From Corynebacterium gerontici (GTDB lineage: Bacteria > Actinomycetota > Actinomycetes > Mycobacteriales > Mycobacteriaceae), in contig NZ_CP033897.1 of the NCBI RefSeq assembly GCF_003813985.1, positions 620,001-684,000 of the forward strand: DNA of 64,000 nucleotides, given 5' to 3'. Under the pieces are notes generated by a model, which was not told the origin of the DNA, searched no databases, and worked only from the letters and a program-made list of their open reading frames with translations. The position numbers and the translations under genes were made by a program. Positions 9,001-17,370 of the stretch are shown piece after piece; position 1 is the stretch's first letter, and each line of letters starts with the position of its first letter.

Positions 9001-10098
9001 ATGCGACCTGATATTCAGCAAACGCTCAGCGATTTAGATGCCACCCTCACCACTATTGAGAAGGTGATGGATCCTGAAGAGATTGCTACTCGCGTGCGTG
9101 AGTTGGAGCAACAGGCGGCAGACCCCCAATTGTGGGATGATCCCGAGCACGCGCAGCAGGTAACCCAAGAGCTTTCCATGCAACAGGCCAAGCTGAAAAA
9201 GCTCACTGCTTTGCGCCAGCGCCTCGATGATGTGCCGGTGATGTATGAGTTGGCCGAGGAAGAAGGCGAAGATACCGCCTTGGCCGATGAAGAACTGCAA
9301 GATCTTGAGCAAGAAATCCAAACGCTTGAGGTCAAGACCATGCTGTCCGGCGAATACGATGCCCGCGAAGCCGTGGTGAATATTCGCTCAGGCGCCGGTG
9401 GTGTGGATGCCGCCGATTGGGCAGAGATGCTCATGCGCATGTACACCCGTTGGGCTGAGAAAAACGGCCTCAAGGTTGAGGTGTACGACATTTCCTATGC
9501 AGAAGAAGCCGGCATTAAGTCGGCCACCTTCGTGGTGCATGGCGAATACATGTACGGCCAGCTTTCGGTTGAGCAGGGCGCGCACCGCTTGGTGCGTATT
9601 AGCCCCTTTGATAATCAAGGCCGCCGCCAGACTTCCTTTGCCGAGGTAGAGGTGCTGCCGGTGGTGGAGCAGACCGACCATATTGAGGTTCCCGATAATG
9701 AGATCCGCGTGGATGTCTATCGTTCTTCCGGTCCTGGTGGGCAGTCGGTCAATACCACCGACTCTGCGGTTCGTCTGACCCATATTCCCACTGGCATCGT
9801 GGTGACCTGCCAGAACGAGAAGTCTCAGATTCAGAATAAGGCTGCGGCCATGCGGGTGCTGCAGGCGAAGCTGTTAGAGCGTAAGCGCCAAGAAGAACGC
9901 GCCGAGCTGGATGCTCTCGGCGCAGGTGGTAATGCTTCTTGGGGTAATCAGATGCGTTCTTATGTGCTGCATCCCTACCAGATGGTCAAGGACCTGCGCA
10001 CAAATTATGAGGTCAATGATCCTCAAAAGGTCCTTGATGGGGACATCGACAAGTTCCTCGAGGCCGGCATCCGCTGGCGCATGGCGCAGGATTCCTAG
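9001..10098 (+). CDS. prfB: Peptide chain release factor 2
   Basis: 365 residues. It contains the stop-codon recognition tripeptide SPF at residues 201-203 and the catalytic GGQ at 246-248 (SGPGGQSVN), which diagnose RF2, the UGA/UAA release factor. The frame is continuous from ATG 9001: the programmed +1 frameshift and internal UGA near codon 25 found in many bacterial prfB genes are absent, so the usual autoregulation is missing. GTG 8995 is an alternative start two codons upstream. There is no obvious Shine-Dalgarno sequence, so a leaderless message is possible. Confidence 0.95.
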   Translation: MRPDIQQTLSDLDATLTTIEKVMDPEEIATRVRELEQQAADPQLWDDPEHAQQVTQELSMQQAKLKKLTALRQRLDDVPVMYELAEEEGEDTALADEELQDLEQEIQTLEVKTMLSGEYDAREAVVNIRSGAGGVDAADWAEMLMRMYTRWAEKNGLKVEVYDISYAEEAGIKSATFVVHGEYMYGQLSVEQGAHRLVRISPFDNQGRRQTSFAEVEVLPVVEQTDHIEVPDNEIRVDVYRSSGPGGQSVNTTDSAVRLTHIPTGIVVTCQNEKSQIQNKAAAMRVLQAKLLERKRQEERAELDALGAGGNASWGNQMRSYVLHPYQMVKDLRTNYEVNDPQKVLDGDIDKFLEAGIRWRMAQDS

Positions 10099-10104
10099 CC
10101 CTTA

Positions 10105-10117
10105 GCTTGTCGACGCC
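10105..10117 (-). repeat. Copy of the dispersed GGCGTCGANAAGC motif
   Basis: Reads GCTTGTCGACGCC on the + strand, in the 31-nt gap between the convergent prfB and AbgT genes. One of 22-23 copies in the window (see findings). Confidence 0.6.
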
Positions 10118-10129
10118 CCACCGTCGCCA

Positions 10130-11725
10130 TTAGGCAGGGTAGGTGGTGGGAGTTCCTGGGCCGATCGGGATGCCGAGGGCATACCAGATGACGAAGAAGA
10201 GGAACCAGCCCACCAGCATGGCAATGGAGTAGGGCAGTGCCAGTGACATAAGCGTGCCCACGCCTGCTCGCTTGTAGTAGCGCTGCAAGAATGTCAGCGC
10301 GAGGGCGAAGTAGGGGCTCATCGGGGTGATGATGTTGCTGGGGCTATCACCAATACGGAAGAGCATCTGCGATACCTCCGGTGAGACGTGCACGTACATC
10401 ATCATTGGCACGATCACTGGGGCCATGAGTGCCCACTGGGCCGAACCGGAGGTGATGAAGATATTGAGCAGTGCGACCATCAGCACCAATGCTGCGAAGA
10501 GGACATAGACGGGCAGATCCCATTGCTGGAGCAACTCCGAGCCCTTAATAGCAGTCCAGATGCCCAGGTTGGACCATTGGAACCACGCCAGGAACTGCGC
10601 CACGGCGAAAAAGAGCACGATCATCGGCAGCAGGGTTTTTAAGCCTTTGGCCATGAACTCCGGAATGTCGGCGGCTTTGGTGATGGTTCCCGCGACCACG
10701 CCATAGACGATGCCGAGGATGAAGAAGATGCCGGCGATCGGGATGGCCACGGATCGGATGAGCGGGCCTTCCAATGCGCCTTCTGGTGAATACAAGGGAG
10801 AGGCGGGCCAGAACATCAAGATGAAGTAGGCGGCGGTACTCAGCACGGCTGCAAGGAGGGTGAACCACAAGGCGCGAACCTCTTGGGGTTCGAGCTTGAT
10901 TTCCTCTTTGAGCTCTTCTTCTGATTGCTCAGCGGGTGCGGTGGCGCTTTCTTTGAAGGTGAGTTCGGAGTAGTCCAGATCGTCGTGATCGACGAGTTCT
11001 CGGGCCTTGTTCTTAATAAACAGCTCAGTCACCGCGGTGATGATCAAGGCCAACACAATGGAAGACGCCACCACGAAGAAGTAGTTCGCCAGCGGTGAGA
11101 CCTCGTAGTTTTCGTCGACAAGCTGGGCAGCAGAAGTACTGATGCCGCCGAGCAGGACGTCGGTGATGTTCAAAATGAGCGAGGCATTAAACCCGGCGGA
11201 AGACACGGCGAAGGCCACCATGGCGCCCACGATGGGGGATCGGCCGAGGGCGCGGAAGCTCATTGCGCCAAGCGGAATCAAAATGACGTACACGGCATCG
11301 GAGGCGATGGAGCCCGTCACGCCCGCGAGCGCCACTGCGAAGGTCAGGGTGGTGGGGCCAACTTTCGCCACCATCGCGCGCACGAGGGCGCTGATCAGGC
11401 CGGTGTGTTCGGCAACTGCCACGCCCAGCATGACGGTGAGGATCACGCCGAGGGGTGGGAAGTCGGTGAAGTTCTTGATGGCATCGGTGACCATGCGGGT
11501 GATGCCCTCGGAAGTGAGCAGGTTGGTCACCTCGATCTTCTCGCCACTTTGAGGATCAGTGGCGCTCATGCCGATGGTGGAGCCGATCCAGCTGGTGAGG
11601 GCTACCACGCCGGCGAGGATGACGAAGAGCCAGAAGGGATCAGGCAATTTATTGCCGATTCTTTCCACCACGCCGAGGAAGCCGCTGGCTCGCTCGGTGG
11701 GTTTGTGTTCCTTGGTTTGAGTCAT
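10130..11725 (-). CDS. AbgT family transporter
   Basis: A 531-residue integral membrane protein with more than ten hydrophobic segments, opening with RIGNKLPDPFWLFVILAGVV, the family N-terminal signature, and containing TGSIASDAVYVILIPLGA and SSNIITPMSPYFALAL re-entrant-like segments. A long acidic cytoplasmic loop lies around residues 245-285. AbgT proteins import p-aminobenzoyl-glutamate or, in studied members, export sulfonamide-like drugs. It stands alone, transcribed towards prfB, and has a small palindrome in its upstream region. Confidence 0.88.
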   Translation of the reverse strand: MTQTKEHKPTERASGFLGVVERIGNKLPDPFWLFVILAGVVALTSWIGSTIGMSATDPQSGEKIEVTNLLTSEGITRMVTDAIKNFTDFPPLGVILTVMLGVAVAEHTGLISALVRAMVAKVGPTTLTFAVALAGVTGSIASDAVYVILIPLGAMSFRALGRSPIVGAMVAFAVSSAGFNASLILNITDVLLGGISTSAAQLVDENYEVSPLANYFFVVASSIVLALIITAVTELFIKNKARELVDHDDLDYSELTFKESATAPAEQSEEELKEEIKLEPQEVRALWFTLLAAVLSTAAYFILMFWPASPLYSPEGALEGPLIRSVAIPIAGIFFILGIVYGVVAGTITKAADIPEFMAKGLKTLLPMIVLFFAVAQFLAWFQWSNLGIWTAIKGSELLQQWDLPVYVLFAALVLMVALLNIFITSGSAQWALMAPVIVPMMMYVHVSPEVSQMLFRIGDSPSNIITPMSPYFALALTFLQRYYKRAGVGTLMSLALPYSIAMLVGWFLFFVIWYALGIPIGPGTPTTYPA

Positions 11726-11773
11726 GAGGGCTTTCAGGTAGGGGACATTGGTGCCTAAGGCTAGCAGTTGGTG

Positions 11774-11788
11774 AGGTGAGTCTCACCT
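11774..11788. promoter_or_regulatory. Palindrome upstream of the AbgT gene
   Basis: AGGTGAG-T-CTCACCT, a perfect 7-bp inverted repeat about 50 nt upstream of the AbgT start. A possible operator; no adjacent regulator gene is present. A related element (GGTGAGC-TG-GCTCACC) lies upstream of the aldehyde dehydrogenase at 32952. Confidence 0.4.
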
Positions 11789-11805
11789 GAAATTGAAGTG
11801 CAGGA

Positions 11806-11817
11806 GCGTCGAAAAGC
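11806..11817 (+). repeat. Copy of the dispersed GGCGTCGANAAGC motif
   Basis: GCGTCGAAAAGC in the divergent gap between the AbgT and ftsE genes. Confidence 0.6.
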
Positions 11818-11878
11818 TCTAACCCCAAATGTCACTCCAGCTTCATTCGTCACAATGGTTTGGCTAAGGTGGGGAGGC

Positions 11879-12568
11879 GTGATCACCTTCTCGCATGTGA
11901 CTAAGTCCTATAAAACCTCCACGCGCCCCGCGCTGGACGACATTTCGCTGCACATTGAAAAAGGGGAATTCGTCTTCCTGATCGGGCCATCGGGATCCGG
12001 CAAGTCCACATTCCTGCAGCTCATGATCCGTGAGACGAACCTGAGCTCCGGTGATTTGCATCTGGGCGATTTTCATGTGAACAAACTGCGCGGCAAGCAG
12101 ATCAATCAGTTGCGACAGCGCATCGGCTACGTGTTCCAAGACTTCCGGCTACTGCAGCAAAAGAACGTCTACGACAACGTGGCCTTCGCACTCGAGGTGA
12201 TCGGCACACCCAAGGACAAGATCCGTCACCTCGTGCCAGAAACCCTGGAAATGGTGGGGCTCGCGGGCAAAGAACACCGCATGCCCCAAGAACTCTCCGG
12301 CGGCGAGCAGCAGCGCGTGGCAATTGCTCGCGCCTTCGTCAACCGCCCGCTGGTGCTGCTTGCCGATGAGCCCACCGGCAACCTCGACCCCGAAACCTCT
12401 GACGGGATCATGCTGTTGCTCAACCAAATCAACCGCACCGGCACCACCGTCATCATGTCTACCCACAATGCACGGGCCGTGAACGACATGCGCCGACGCG
12501 TGATCGAACTCAACCTGGGCAAGCTGGTGCGCGACGATGCCCACGGCGTGTACGGCGAAGCGAAATAA
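11879..12568 (+). CDS. ftsE: Cell division ATP-binding protein FtsE
   Basis: 229 residues from GTG 11879, which has a strong GGGGAGG ribosome-binding site; the longer open frame from 11798 lacks one and adds residues not seen in FtsE. Walker [10 protein letters not shown] (about residues 36-44), signature LSGGEQQR, Walker [13 protein letters not shown] and an H-loop [10 protein letters not shown] are present. FtsE pairs with FtsX in a complex that activates peptidoglycan hydrolases at the septum. ftsX follows after 21 nt and smpB follows ftsX, an arrangement common in actinobacteria. Confidence 0.95.
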   Translation: MITFSHVTKSYKTSTRPALDDISLHIEKGEFVFLIGPSGSGKSTFLQLMIRETNLSSGDLHLGDFHVNKLRGKQINQLRQRIGYVFQDFRLLQQKNVYDNVAFALEVIGTPKDKIRHLVPETLEMVGLAGKEHRMPQELSGGEQQRVAIARAFVNRPLVLLADEPTGNLDPETSDGIMLLLNQINRTGTTVIMSTHNARAVNDMRRRVIELNLGKLVRDDAHGVYGEAK

Positions 12569-12589
12569 CACAGGGAAGGCGAAAACACG

Positions 12590-13492
12590 ATGAAACAAGG
12601 ATTTGTCTTCCGCGAAGCATTCCGCGGCCTCGGACGCAACATCACCATGACCATCGCGCTCGTGATCACCACCGCGATCTCCCTAGCGCTGCTGGCCACC
12701 GGTTTCTTGGTTACCAACATGACCGAGCGAACCAAAGAGATCTACCTCGACCGCGTAGAAGTCATGGTGCAGTTCAATGAGGAGATCTCAGCCAACGACA
12801 AAGACTGCTCCACCAAAGACTGCCAGGAAGTACGCGATAAGCTCCAAGCCTCCGATGGCGTAGAAAGCGTGACCTTCCGATCCCGCGAACAAAGCTATGA
12901 ACGCTTTGTAGAGGTATTCCAAGACACTGACCCGCTGCTGGTAGAAGAAACCTCCCGCGACGCGCTCCCGGCAGCCTTGCACGTGCGCTTGAAAGATCCA
13001 CTCGATACCGAACCCCTGGATGCCGTTCGCGACATGAAGCAGGTCGATACCATCGTGGATCAGGTGGATGATCTCCGAGGTGCCACCGATAACCTCGACT
13101 CCATCCGCAACGCCACTTTCCTCTTCGCCGCCATCCAGGCCATTGCCGCGATCTTCCTCATTGTGAACATGGTGCAGATCGCAGCATTTAACCGCCGCGA
13201 AGAAATCTCCATCATGCGCATGGTGGGTGCCTCGCGCTGGTACACCCAAGCACCATTCGTGCTTGAGGCTGTGATTGCCACCCTCATCGGTGCCGTGCTT
13301 TCCGGCGCAGCGCTATTCGGCGGCAAGGCATGGGTGATTGATAAAGCACTCAATGGTCTCTATGAATCTCAATTGATCGCCCGAGTCAGCAGCGCCGATA
13401 TTTGGACAGTGCTGCCCGTTGTTGCCATCGTGGGCGTCATTTTTGCAGCGCTTACAGCCCAGGTGACCTTGCGTTGGTACGTGCGCAAGTAG
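12590..13492 (+). CDS. ftsX: Cell division protein FtsX
   Basis: 300 residues. An N-terminal cytoplasmic segment and one membrane helix (about 20-45) precede an extracellular domain (about 50-170) containing a nearby Cys pair, which binds periplasmic hydrolase partners in FtsX. Three C-terminal membrane helices follow (about 175-297) with the FtsX-like motif REEISIMRMVGAS. It acts with FtsE. RBS GGGAAGG precedes ATG 12590. Confidence 0.94.
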   Translation: MKQGFVFREAFRGLGRNITMTIALVITTAISLALLATGFLVTNMTERTKEIYLDRVEVMVQFNEEISANDKDCSTKDCQEVRDKLQASDGVESVTFRSREQSYERFVEVFQDTDPLLVEETSRDALPAALHVRLKDPLDTEPLDAVRDMKQVDTIVDQVDDLRGATDNLDSIRNATFLFAAIQAIAAIFLIVNMVQIAAFNRREEISIMRMVGASRWYTQAPFVLEAVIATLIGAVLSGAALFGGKAWVIDKALNGLYESQLIARVSSADIWTVLPVVAIVGVIFAALTAQVTLRWYVRK

Positions 13493-13510
13493 AAGCGCTA
13501 TCTTGGAGCA

Positions 13511-14002
13511 ATGGCGAAAAAGAAGAAGGCAGCGAACTCAAACCCGGTGCTCGCAACCAACCGCAAGGCGCGCCACGATTACAAGATCCTCGATACCTTC
13601 GAGTGTGGCGTGGTGCTGCTTGGCACCGAAATTAAGTCCTTGCGCGAAGGTCGCGTCTCGTTGGTCGATGCCTTCGCCACCATTGATGAGGGCGAAGTCT
13701 GGCTGCGCCACCTGAATATTCCGGTGTATTCGCGCGGATCCTGGACCAATCACTCGCCTTATCGCACCCGCAAACTCCTGCTGCACCGACGCGAGATCGA
13801 CTCGCTTATGGGCAAAGTACGCGATGGCAATAAGACCTTGGTGCCGCTCTCGCTGTACCTCAAGGATGGCCGCGTCAAGCTCGAACTAGCGCTGGCCCAA
13901 GGCAAGCAAGACTACGACAAGCGCGAAGACATCAAACGCCGCACCACCGAACGCGAAATTGTGCGCGAGGTGGGCCGCAAAATTAAAGGCATCAACGCAT
14001 GA
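13511..14002 (+). CDS. smpB: SsrA-binding protein SmpB
   Basis: 163 residues with the SmpB OB-fold motifs: NRKARHDYKI, VLLGTEIKSLREG, SYADAF-equivalent SLVDAFA, SPYRTRKLLLH and the basic C-terminal tail RTTEREIVREVGRKIKG. SmpB delivers tmRNA to stalled ribosomes. Its RNA partner ssrA lies 1.7 kb downstream on the same strand, so the trans-translation pair is physically linked. The stop overlaps the DUF488 start (ATGA). Confidence 0.96.
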   Translation: MAKKKKAANSNPVLATNRKARHDYKILDTFECGVVLLGTEIKSLREGRVSLVDAFATIDEGEVWLRHLNIPVYSRGSWTNHSPYRTRKLLLHRREIDSLMGKVRDGNKTLVPLSLYLKDGRVKLELALAQGKQDYDKREDIKRRTTEREIVREVGRKIKGINA

Positions 14003-14358
14003 GATGCGAAAGGATCTACAGCGTTGTACACGGCGAAGCAACGGTGGACGGCACCGGCGTGATGGTGGATCGCTTATGGCCACGCGGGGTATCGAAAGCA
14101 GAAACCAGCGAGTTTTTGTGGCTGAAAAACGTCGCGCCTTCCCCCGAATTGCGCAAGTGGTTCGATCACGACCCCAAAAAGTTTGAAGAATTTAGCAAGC
14201 GCTACCGCGAAGAATTAAACGCAAACGAATCTGAAGATCTGGAACGGCTGCTGAGCCTGGATGAGGCCACCTTGCTCTACGCGGCCAAAGACGCAGAACA
14301 CAACCACGCGCTGGTACTGGCTCAGTGGTGCGCGGAGGCGCAATCTCAAAAGACCTGA
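13999..14358 (+). CDS. DUF488 family protein
   Basis: 119 residues with the DUF488 signatures VMVDRLWPRGVSK, WLKNVAPSPELRKWF and LLYAAKDAEHNHALVL. Members of this small family are widespread and often sit beside housekeeping genes; the biochemical role is unknown. Translation is probably coupled to smpB through the ATGA overlap at 13999. Confidence 0.85.
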   Translation: MRCERIYSVVHGEATVDGTGVMVDRLWPRGVSKAETSEFLWLKNVAPSPELRKWFDHDPKKFEEFSKRYREELNANESEDLERLLSLDEATLLYAAKDAEHNHALVLAQWCAEAQSQKT

Positions 14359-14367
14359 ATCCAGGCC

Positions 14368-14673
14368 TTAAGCACTGCTTGAATTAGATTGCGAACCAAA
14401 CACACGTTGCTTTGGCTCTGCGCTTTTCATCGCCCTCATAAGGTGCAGGCGAGCAGAACTATCCCCGCCCATCACGTATTCGATCAGGCTCGCGGAGCTG
14501 AGGTGCGAGTACCGGATGAACTTGCCGCTGACACCTGCGGCAGCGGCAAGGATCTGAAATATTCGCGGATCAATGCGAATGGCAACGGTGGCCTGGCGGC
14601 TTTCTTTCCTAGCGCAAAAACGCAGACGCACCCAGAGCAACAGCACCCAAGGCATAAAAGCTGCTAAGACCAA
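14368..14673 (-). CDS. Possible small membrane protein, doubtful
   Basis: A 101-residue open frame with one N-terminal hydrophobic stretch (about residues 2-16) and an unremarkable C-terminal half. No family is recognised. There is no clear ribosome-binding site, and several other frames are open here. It may be a remnant or a chance frame. Confidence 0.25.
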   Translation of the reverse strand: MVLAAFMPWVLLLWVRLRFCARKESRQATVAIRIDPRIFQILAAAAGVSGKFIRYSHLSSASLIEYVMGGDSSARLHLMRAMKSAEPKQRVFGSQSNSSSA

Positions 14674-15048
14674 GACGAGCTGCTCTCGCTTCCGGGGATC
14701 TCCAACGCGACCTCTGGAACGGGTGATGAGGGCTATGCCATGTTGAAGCTGGATCGGCCCACTAGCTTGTGGGTGCTAAACGCTGATGGCTTCGGTTCTA
14801 AGACTGTGAACGCCACCTTGCTCAGCTCGGATAATCCCGGGCCGCAGTCGCGTTTTCGAGGGCATCACGTGACGGAGCCACTGGGCCCACCACAGACCCG
14901 CGCATTTTCGGATGCCTCGATGCATCTAGACGAGCCACGTACTTAAAACCCGCAGGTAGTGGGTGAAACCAAACAGTGGTGTTGTTGCAAAAGGCGTGGT
15001 AATTTTCCATTAAAAATGGTCGAGCACCGTGATTTATGAGGAGGGATC
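14674..15048. other. Gene-poor stretch, possible gene remnant
   Basis: No convincing gene. A + frame from about 14680 to 14946 encodes a plausible-looking fragment (containing GDEGYAMLKLDRPTSLWVL) without a start site or recognised domain, possibly the tail of a decayed gene. Confidence 0.3.
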
Positions 15049-15618
15049 ATGCCCCGACAATCCCGGAAGGTAACACTCATAGCGTTGGCCTTAATTTGGC
15101 CCCTGGCAGCCTGCGGAAGCGGTGGAAACGAGCAGACAGATACATCGAGTGAGCAATCCACAGCGATACGCAGCGAAAGTACCCCTGCAAGCACTTCCGC
15201 ATCCAAAGAAGAACAGTCGGCTACAGCACAGGGCACCGACGCAGAGCGTGCAGCACAGCTACAACGCTTTGAAGGCACCGTTCGTGTGCTCAACATTGAT
15301 GAACTAGCTGCCATGCACCAAGAAGACCCAGAGTTCTTAGCCGGCATGGATGATGAGCATGTGGTGGTTCTCGTACTGGATACGCCTACGCAAGCAGATG
15401 TGCTCTATCCCCAAGAGCAAAAGATCCGTAAGGAAAAGATCTCTATGATTCTCATGGCTCAGGACTATCCGATTGACGGCGGCAAGGTGGCCTCCTATGA
15501 GTCCATGGACGGCCAACACAAGACCATGCTGGTAAGTGCAGATAACCTCGTATTCCCCACGGATCAACGACCGCCAAAAGCCGAGCCGTTTGCCAGGGAA
15601 TTTGAACTAGAACCCTAA
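15049..15618 (+). CDS. Putative lipoprotein
   Basis: 189 residues. The N-terminal signal ends in the lipobox LAAC (Cys23), followed by a Ser/Thr/Glu-rich linker to about residue 65. The remaining globular part contains AAQLQRFEGTVRVLN and VVVLVLDTPTQADVL; no named domain is recognised. Good RBS (GAGGAGGGA) before ATG 15049. Located just upstream of tmRNA. A surface-exposed protein of unknown role. Confidence 0.75.
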   Translation: MPRQSRKVTLIALALIWPLAACGSGGNEQTDTSSEQSTAIRSESTPASTSASKEEQSATAQGTDAERAAQLQRFEGTVRVLNIDELAAMHQEDPEFLAGMDDEHVVVLVLDTPTQADVLYPQEQKIRKEKISMILMAQDYPIDGGKVASYESMDGQHKTMLVSADNLVFPTDQRPPKAEPFAREFELEP

Positions 15619-15651
15619 AGGCCTTGCAGCCTATGGCGCACAAGGAGTAGT

Positions 15652-15696
15652 GTTGTGCTTCCTGCCGGGTGAGTGCAGCACAACTCCCGCACCCGG
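15652..15696 (+). promoter_or_regulatory. Interleaved inverted repeats just upstream of tmRNA (possible pseudoknot)
   Basis: Two complementary pairs alternate. GTTGTGCT (15652-15659) pairs with AGCACAAC (15677-15684). CCGGGTG (15665-15671) pairs with CACCCGG (15690-15696). In RNA this is the order of an H-type pseudoknot, or two mutually exclusive hairpins. It ends 10 nt before the mature tmRNA 5' end. It could be a processing signal of the tmRNA precursor or a protein-binding site. Confidence 0.5.
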
Positions 15697-15706
15697 TAAC
15701 GCACGA

Positions 15707-16084
15707 GGGGCTGACATGGTTTCGACTGCGTTCATTACGCCAGGGGAAGCGTGCCGGTGCAGGCTAGAGACCACCGTAAGCGTCGTAGCAAATTTATAAG
15801 CGCCGAGAACACTCAGCGCGACTACGCCCTCGCTGCCTAATTTGTAGCGACCGCGTGTCTGTCAGCCCAGGGTTGTCCCTGCTCTGGTGTCTGGCATCGA
15901 CTAAGGGACTTGCCGTTGCATCGCGTTAGCGGGGTGCAACGGGACTCTTACCGCTAACTGGGCTCATCATCCGGAAGTGTTCGTCCTAGCCGGAGAGTCG
16001 AGTAAAGATCCAAGCGCGAACTGCGCACGGAGAAGCCCTGGCAAGGTGACGTAGGACCCGGGTTCAATTCCCGGCAGCTCCACA
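15707..16084 (+). ncRNA. ssrA: tmRNA (transfer-messenger RNA)
   Basis: The 5' end GGGGCUG (15707-15713) pairs with CAGCUCC (16075-16081) to close the tRNA-like acceptor stem. The T-arm is GGGTTCAATTCCC. The tag reading frame 15802-15840 encodes AENTQRDYALAA then TAA, matching the corynebacterial pattern ending in ALAA that targets proteins for ClpXP-type proteolysis. tmRNA rescues stalled ribosomes with SmpB, encoded 1.7 kb upstream. Its 3' end is duplicated downstream at about 16708 (see findings). Confidence 0.96.
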
Positions 16085-16290
16085 AATCAAGACCCCTGTT
16101 CCTAGCAAGGAGCAGGGGTTTTCTTTCTAGCCTTGGCCTGGCCGATTGGGATCAAATGGCTAGAGTTCTGAGTCTGGATCAAGCAAAGCGGTGCGTGATG
16201 ATGCTGATGGTGGAAAAATGGTTCCTGCGGTTACAGAGGTTCGACCAATGGTGTGGAGGGCAGACACATGATGATGAAGATTCACCCATA
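16061..16290 (+). repeat. Direct repeat copy 1: tmRNA 3' end, terminator, leader and gene start
   Basis: This segment recurs about 650 nt downstream (16708 to about 16965). The shared part covers the tmRNA T-arm and acceptor, the terminator, about 150 nt of leader, the ribosome-binding site and the first codons of a small gene. Confidence 0.85.
16092..16123 (+). terminator. tmRNA terminator
   Basis: CCCCTGTTCCT / AGGAGCAGGGG stem with a 4-nt loop followed by TTTT, directly after the tmRNA acceptor end. Confidence 0.9.
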
Positions 16291-16612
16291 CGTCGAGGTG
16301 CTCGAAACCACGGATACCAAGCTCACGGAAAAGCTCATCGAGGAATGGAGAAAGGAAACCGGCGCAACGGTGCCATTGTGGTTTGAGTTCTTCGATGATG
16401 AAGATTTGTTTTTAGTTCGAGCAACCATCGTCAACATGGATCACTTCCCCGAAGTAGATAGCCTTTTCCACTACATGTGTGAACATTCGGATCTGTCCCT
16501 ACATCTGGACTGGGACGATACTCCAGAAACAACTACAGACTTCAAGATGCGTTATCTTGATCGACCATCGGGAGCGCCACACCCGGTACTTGAAGATCGA
16601 TACAACTTTTAA
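16268..16612 (+). CDS. Small acidic protein, paralogue 1 of the tmRNA-linked array
   Basis: 114 residues from ATG 16268, with GGAGGG six nt upstream. Very acidic, with IHPYVEVLETTDT at the N-terminus, EFFDDEDLFLV in the middle and LDWDD, DFKMRYLDRP and EDRYNF at the C-terminus. Closely related to the next gene over its whole length. No family is recognised. The small size, acidity and tandem duplication with divergence resemble immunity proteins or antitoxins, but no toxin is seen nearby. GC content looks lower than in neighbouring core genes. Preceded by a copy of the tmRNA end and followed by its own terminator. Confidence 0.75.
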   Translation: MMMKIHPYVEVLETTDTKLTEKLIEEWRKETGATVPLWFEFFDDEDLFLVRATIVNMDHFPEVDSLFHYMCEHSDLSLHLDWDDTPETTTDFKMRYLDRPSGAPHPVLEDRYNF

Positions 16613-16626
16613 GTAGTTTGCAGCGG

Positions 16627-16660
16627 ACCCGGTTCGACTTTGACGGTCGCGCCGGGTTTT
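16627..16660 (+). terminator. Terminator of paralogue 1
   Basis: ACCCGG...CCGGGT outer stem with an inner CGAC/GTCG stem, followed by TTTT. Related hairpins follow the next two small genes. Confidence 0.75.
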
Positions 16661-16705
16661 CTCATGGGAAGATCCAGCTAGCAGCGGGCTAGAAAAACGA
16701 TCAGG

Positions 16706-16769
16706 GGGTTCAACGCCCGGCAGCTCCACAAATCAAGACCCCTGTTCCTAGCAAGGAGCAGGGGTTTTC
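16706..16769 (+). repeat. Duplicated tmRNA 3' end plus terminator
   Basis: Contains GGGGGTTCAAC, CCCGGCAGCTCCACA and the full tmRNA terminator (16738-16769). It lacks the 5' half of tmRNA, so it cannot be functional tmRNA. A duplicated tRNA/tmRNA 3' end is the hallmark of an integration (att) site or of a tandem duplication with an end in ssrA. Confidence 0.85.
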
Positions 16770-16965
16770 TCGTTTCTAGCCTTGGTCTGGCCGTTTGGGA
16801 TCAAGTGGCTAGAGTTCTGAGTCTGGATCAAGTGGCTAGAGTTCTGAGTCTGGATCAAGCAAAGCGGTGCGTGATGATGCTGATGGTGGAAAAATGGTTC
16901 CTGTGGTTACAGAGGTTCGACCAATGGTGTGGAGGGCAGATCAATGATTAGGATCCACCCGTACA
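16708..16965 (+). repeat. Direct repeat copy 2: tmRNA 3' end, terminator, leader and gene start
   Basis: Second copy of the 16061-16290 segment, nearly identical through the leader. It carries an extra 27-bp unit (TCAAGTGGCTAGAGTTCTGA...) present in tandem at 16801 and 16828, which is single in copy 1. Confidence 0.85.
16801..16860 (+). repeat. 27-bp tandem repeat in the leader
   Basis: Two adjacent identical 27-nt units beginning TCAAGTGGCTAGAG and ending GTCTGGA, plus a partial third. The equivalent place in the first leader has one unit. It looks like a recent slippage or unequal-crossover event. Confidence 0.85.
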
Positions 16966-17285
16966 TCGAAGTGCTAGACACCACGGACACAGACATTACC
17001 GAAAGCCTCATCGAGCAGTGGCGTAAGTCTACAGACGCCACTATCCGCCTGTTCTATGAGTTCTTCGATGATGAAGACCTTTTTCTCATCAGGTCTTACA
17101 TCTTGGAAGATGAACACTTTTCCGAACTCGATAGCCTTTTCCGCTACATGTGTGAAAACTCTGAGCTTTCAATGCGACTCAATTGGGATGACGTTGCCCC
17201 AGAAGTAACAGACTTCAAGCTGCAGTATCTTGAGCGCCCAACAGGCATTCGGGAGCCAGTGCCAGAAGATCGATTCAACTTCTAA
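16944..17285 (+). CDS. Small acidic protein, paralogue 2 of the tmRNA-linked array
   Basis: 113 residues, starting at ATG 16944 after GGAGGG. Collinear with paralogue 1: IHPYIEVLDTTDT, EFFDDEDLFLI, YMCENSELSM, DFKLQYLERP and EDRFNF are conserved or similarly substituted. Differences concentrate in the middle (residues about 40-60) and in the HFSELDSLFRY region, as expected if a shared scaffold presents a variable binding surface. Function unknown; an immunity-like role is inference. Confidence 0.75.
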   Translation: MIRIHPYIEVLDTTDTDITESLIEQWRKSTDATIRLFYEFFDDEDLFLIRSYILEDEHFSELDSLFRYMCENSELSMRLNWDDVAPEVTDFKLQYLERPTGIREPVPEDRFNF

Positions 17286-17300
17286 TTAGTTTGCAGCGAA

Positions 17301-17332
17301 CCCGGTTGGGTCTTGGCGGTCGCGCCGGTTTT
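17301..17332 (+). terminator. Imperfect hairpin after paralogue 2
   Basis: Same family as the hairpins at 16627 and 17592 (CCCGG...GGTCGCGCCGG then TTTT) but with mismatches, so termination may be leaky into the next gene. Confidence 0.5.
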
Positions 17333-17370
17333 CACATATGAAGATCCAGTTATGACGAGTACTTCAACAA

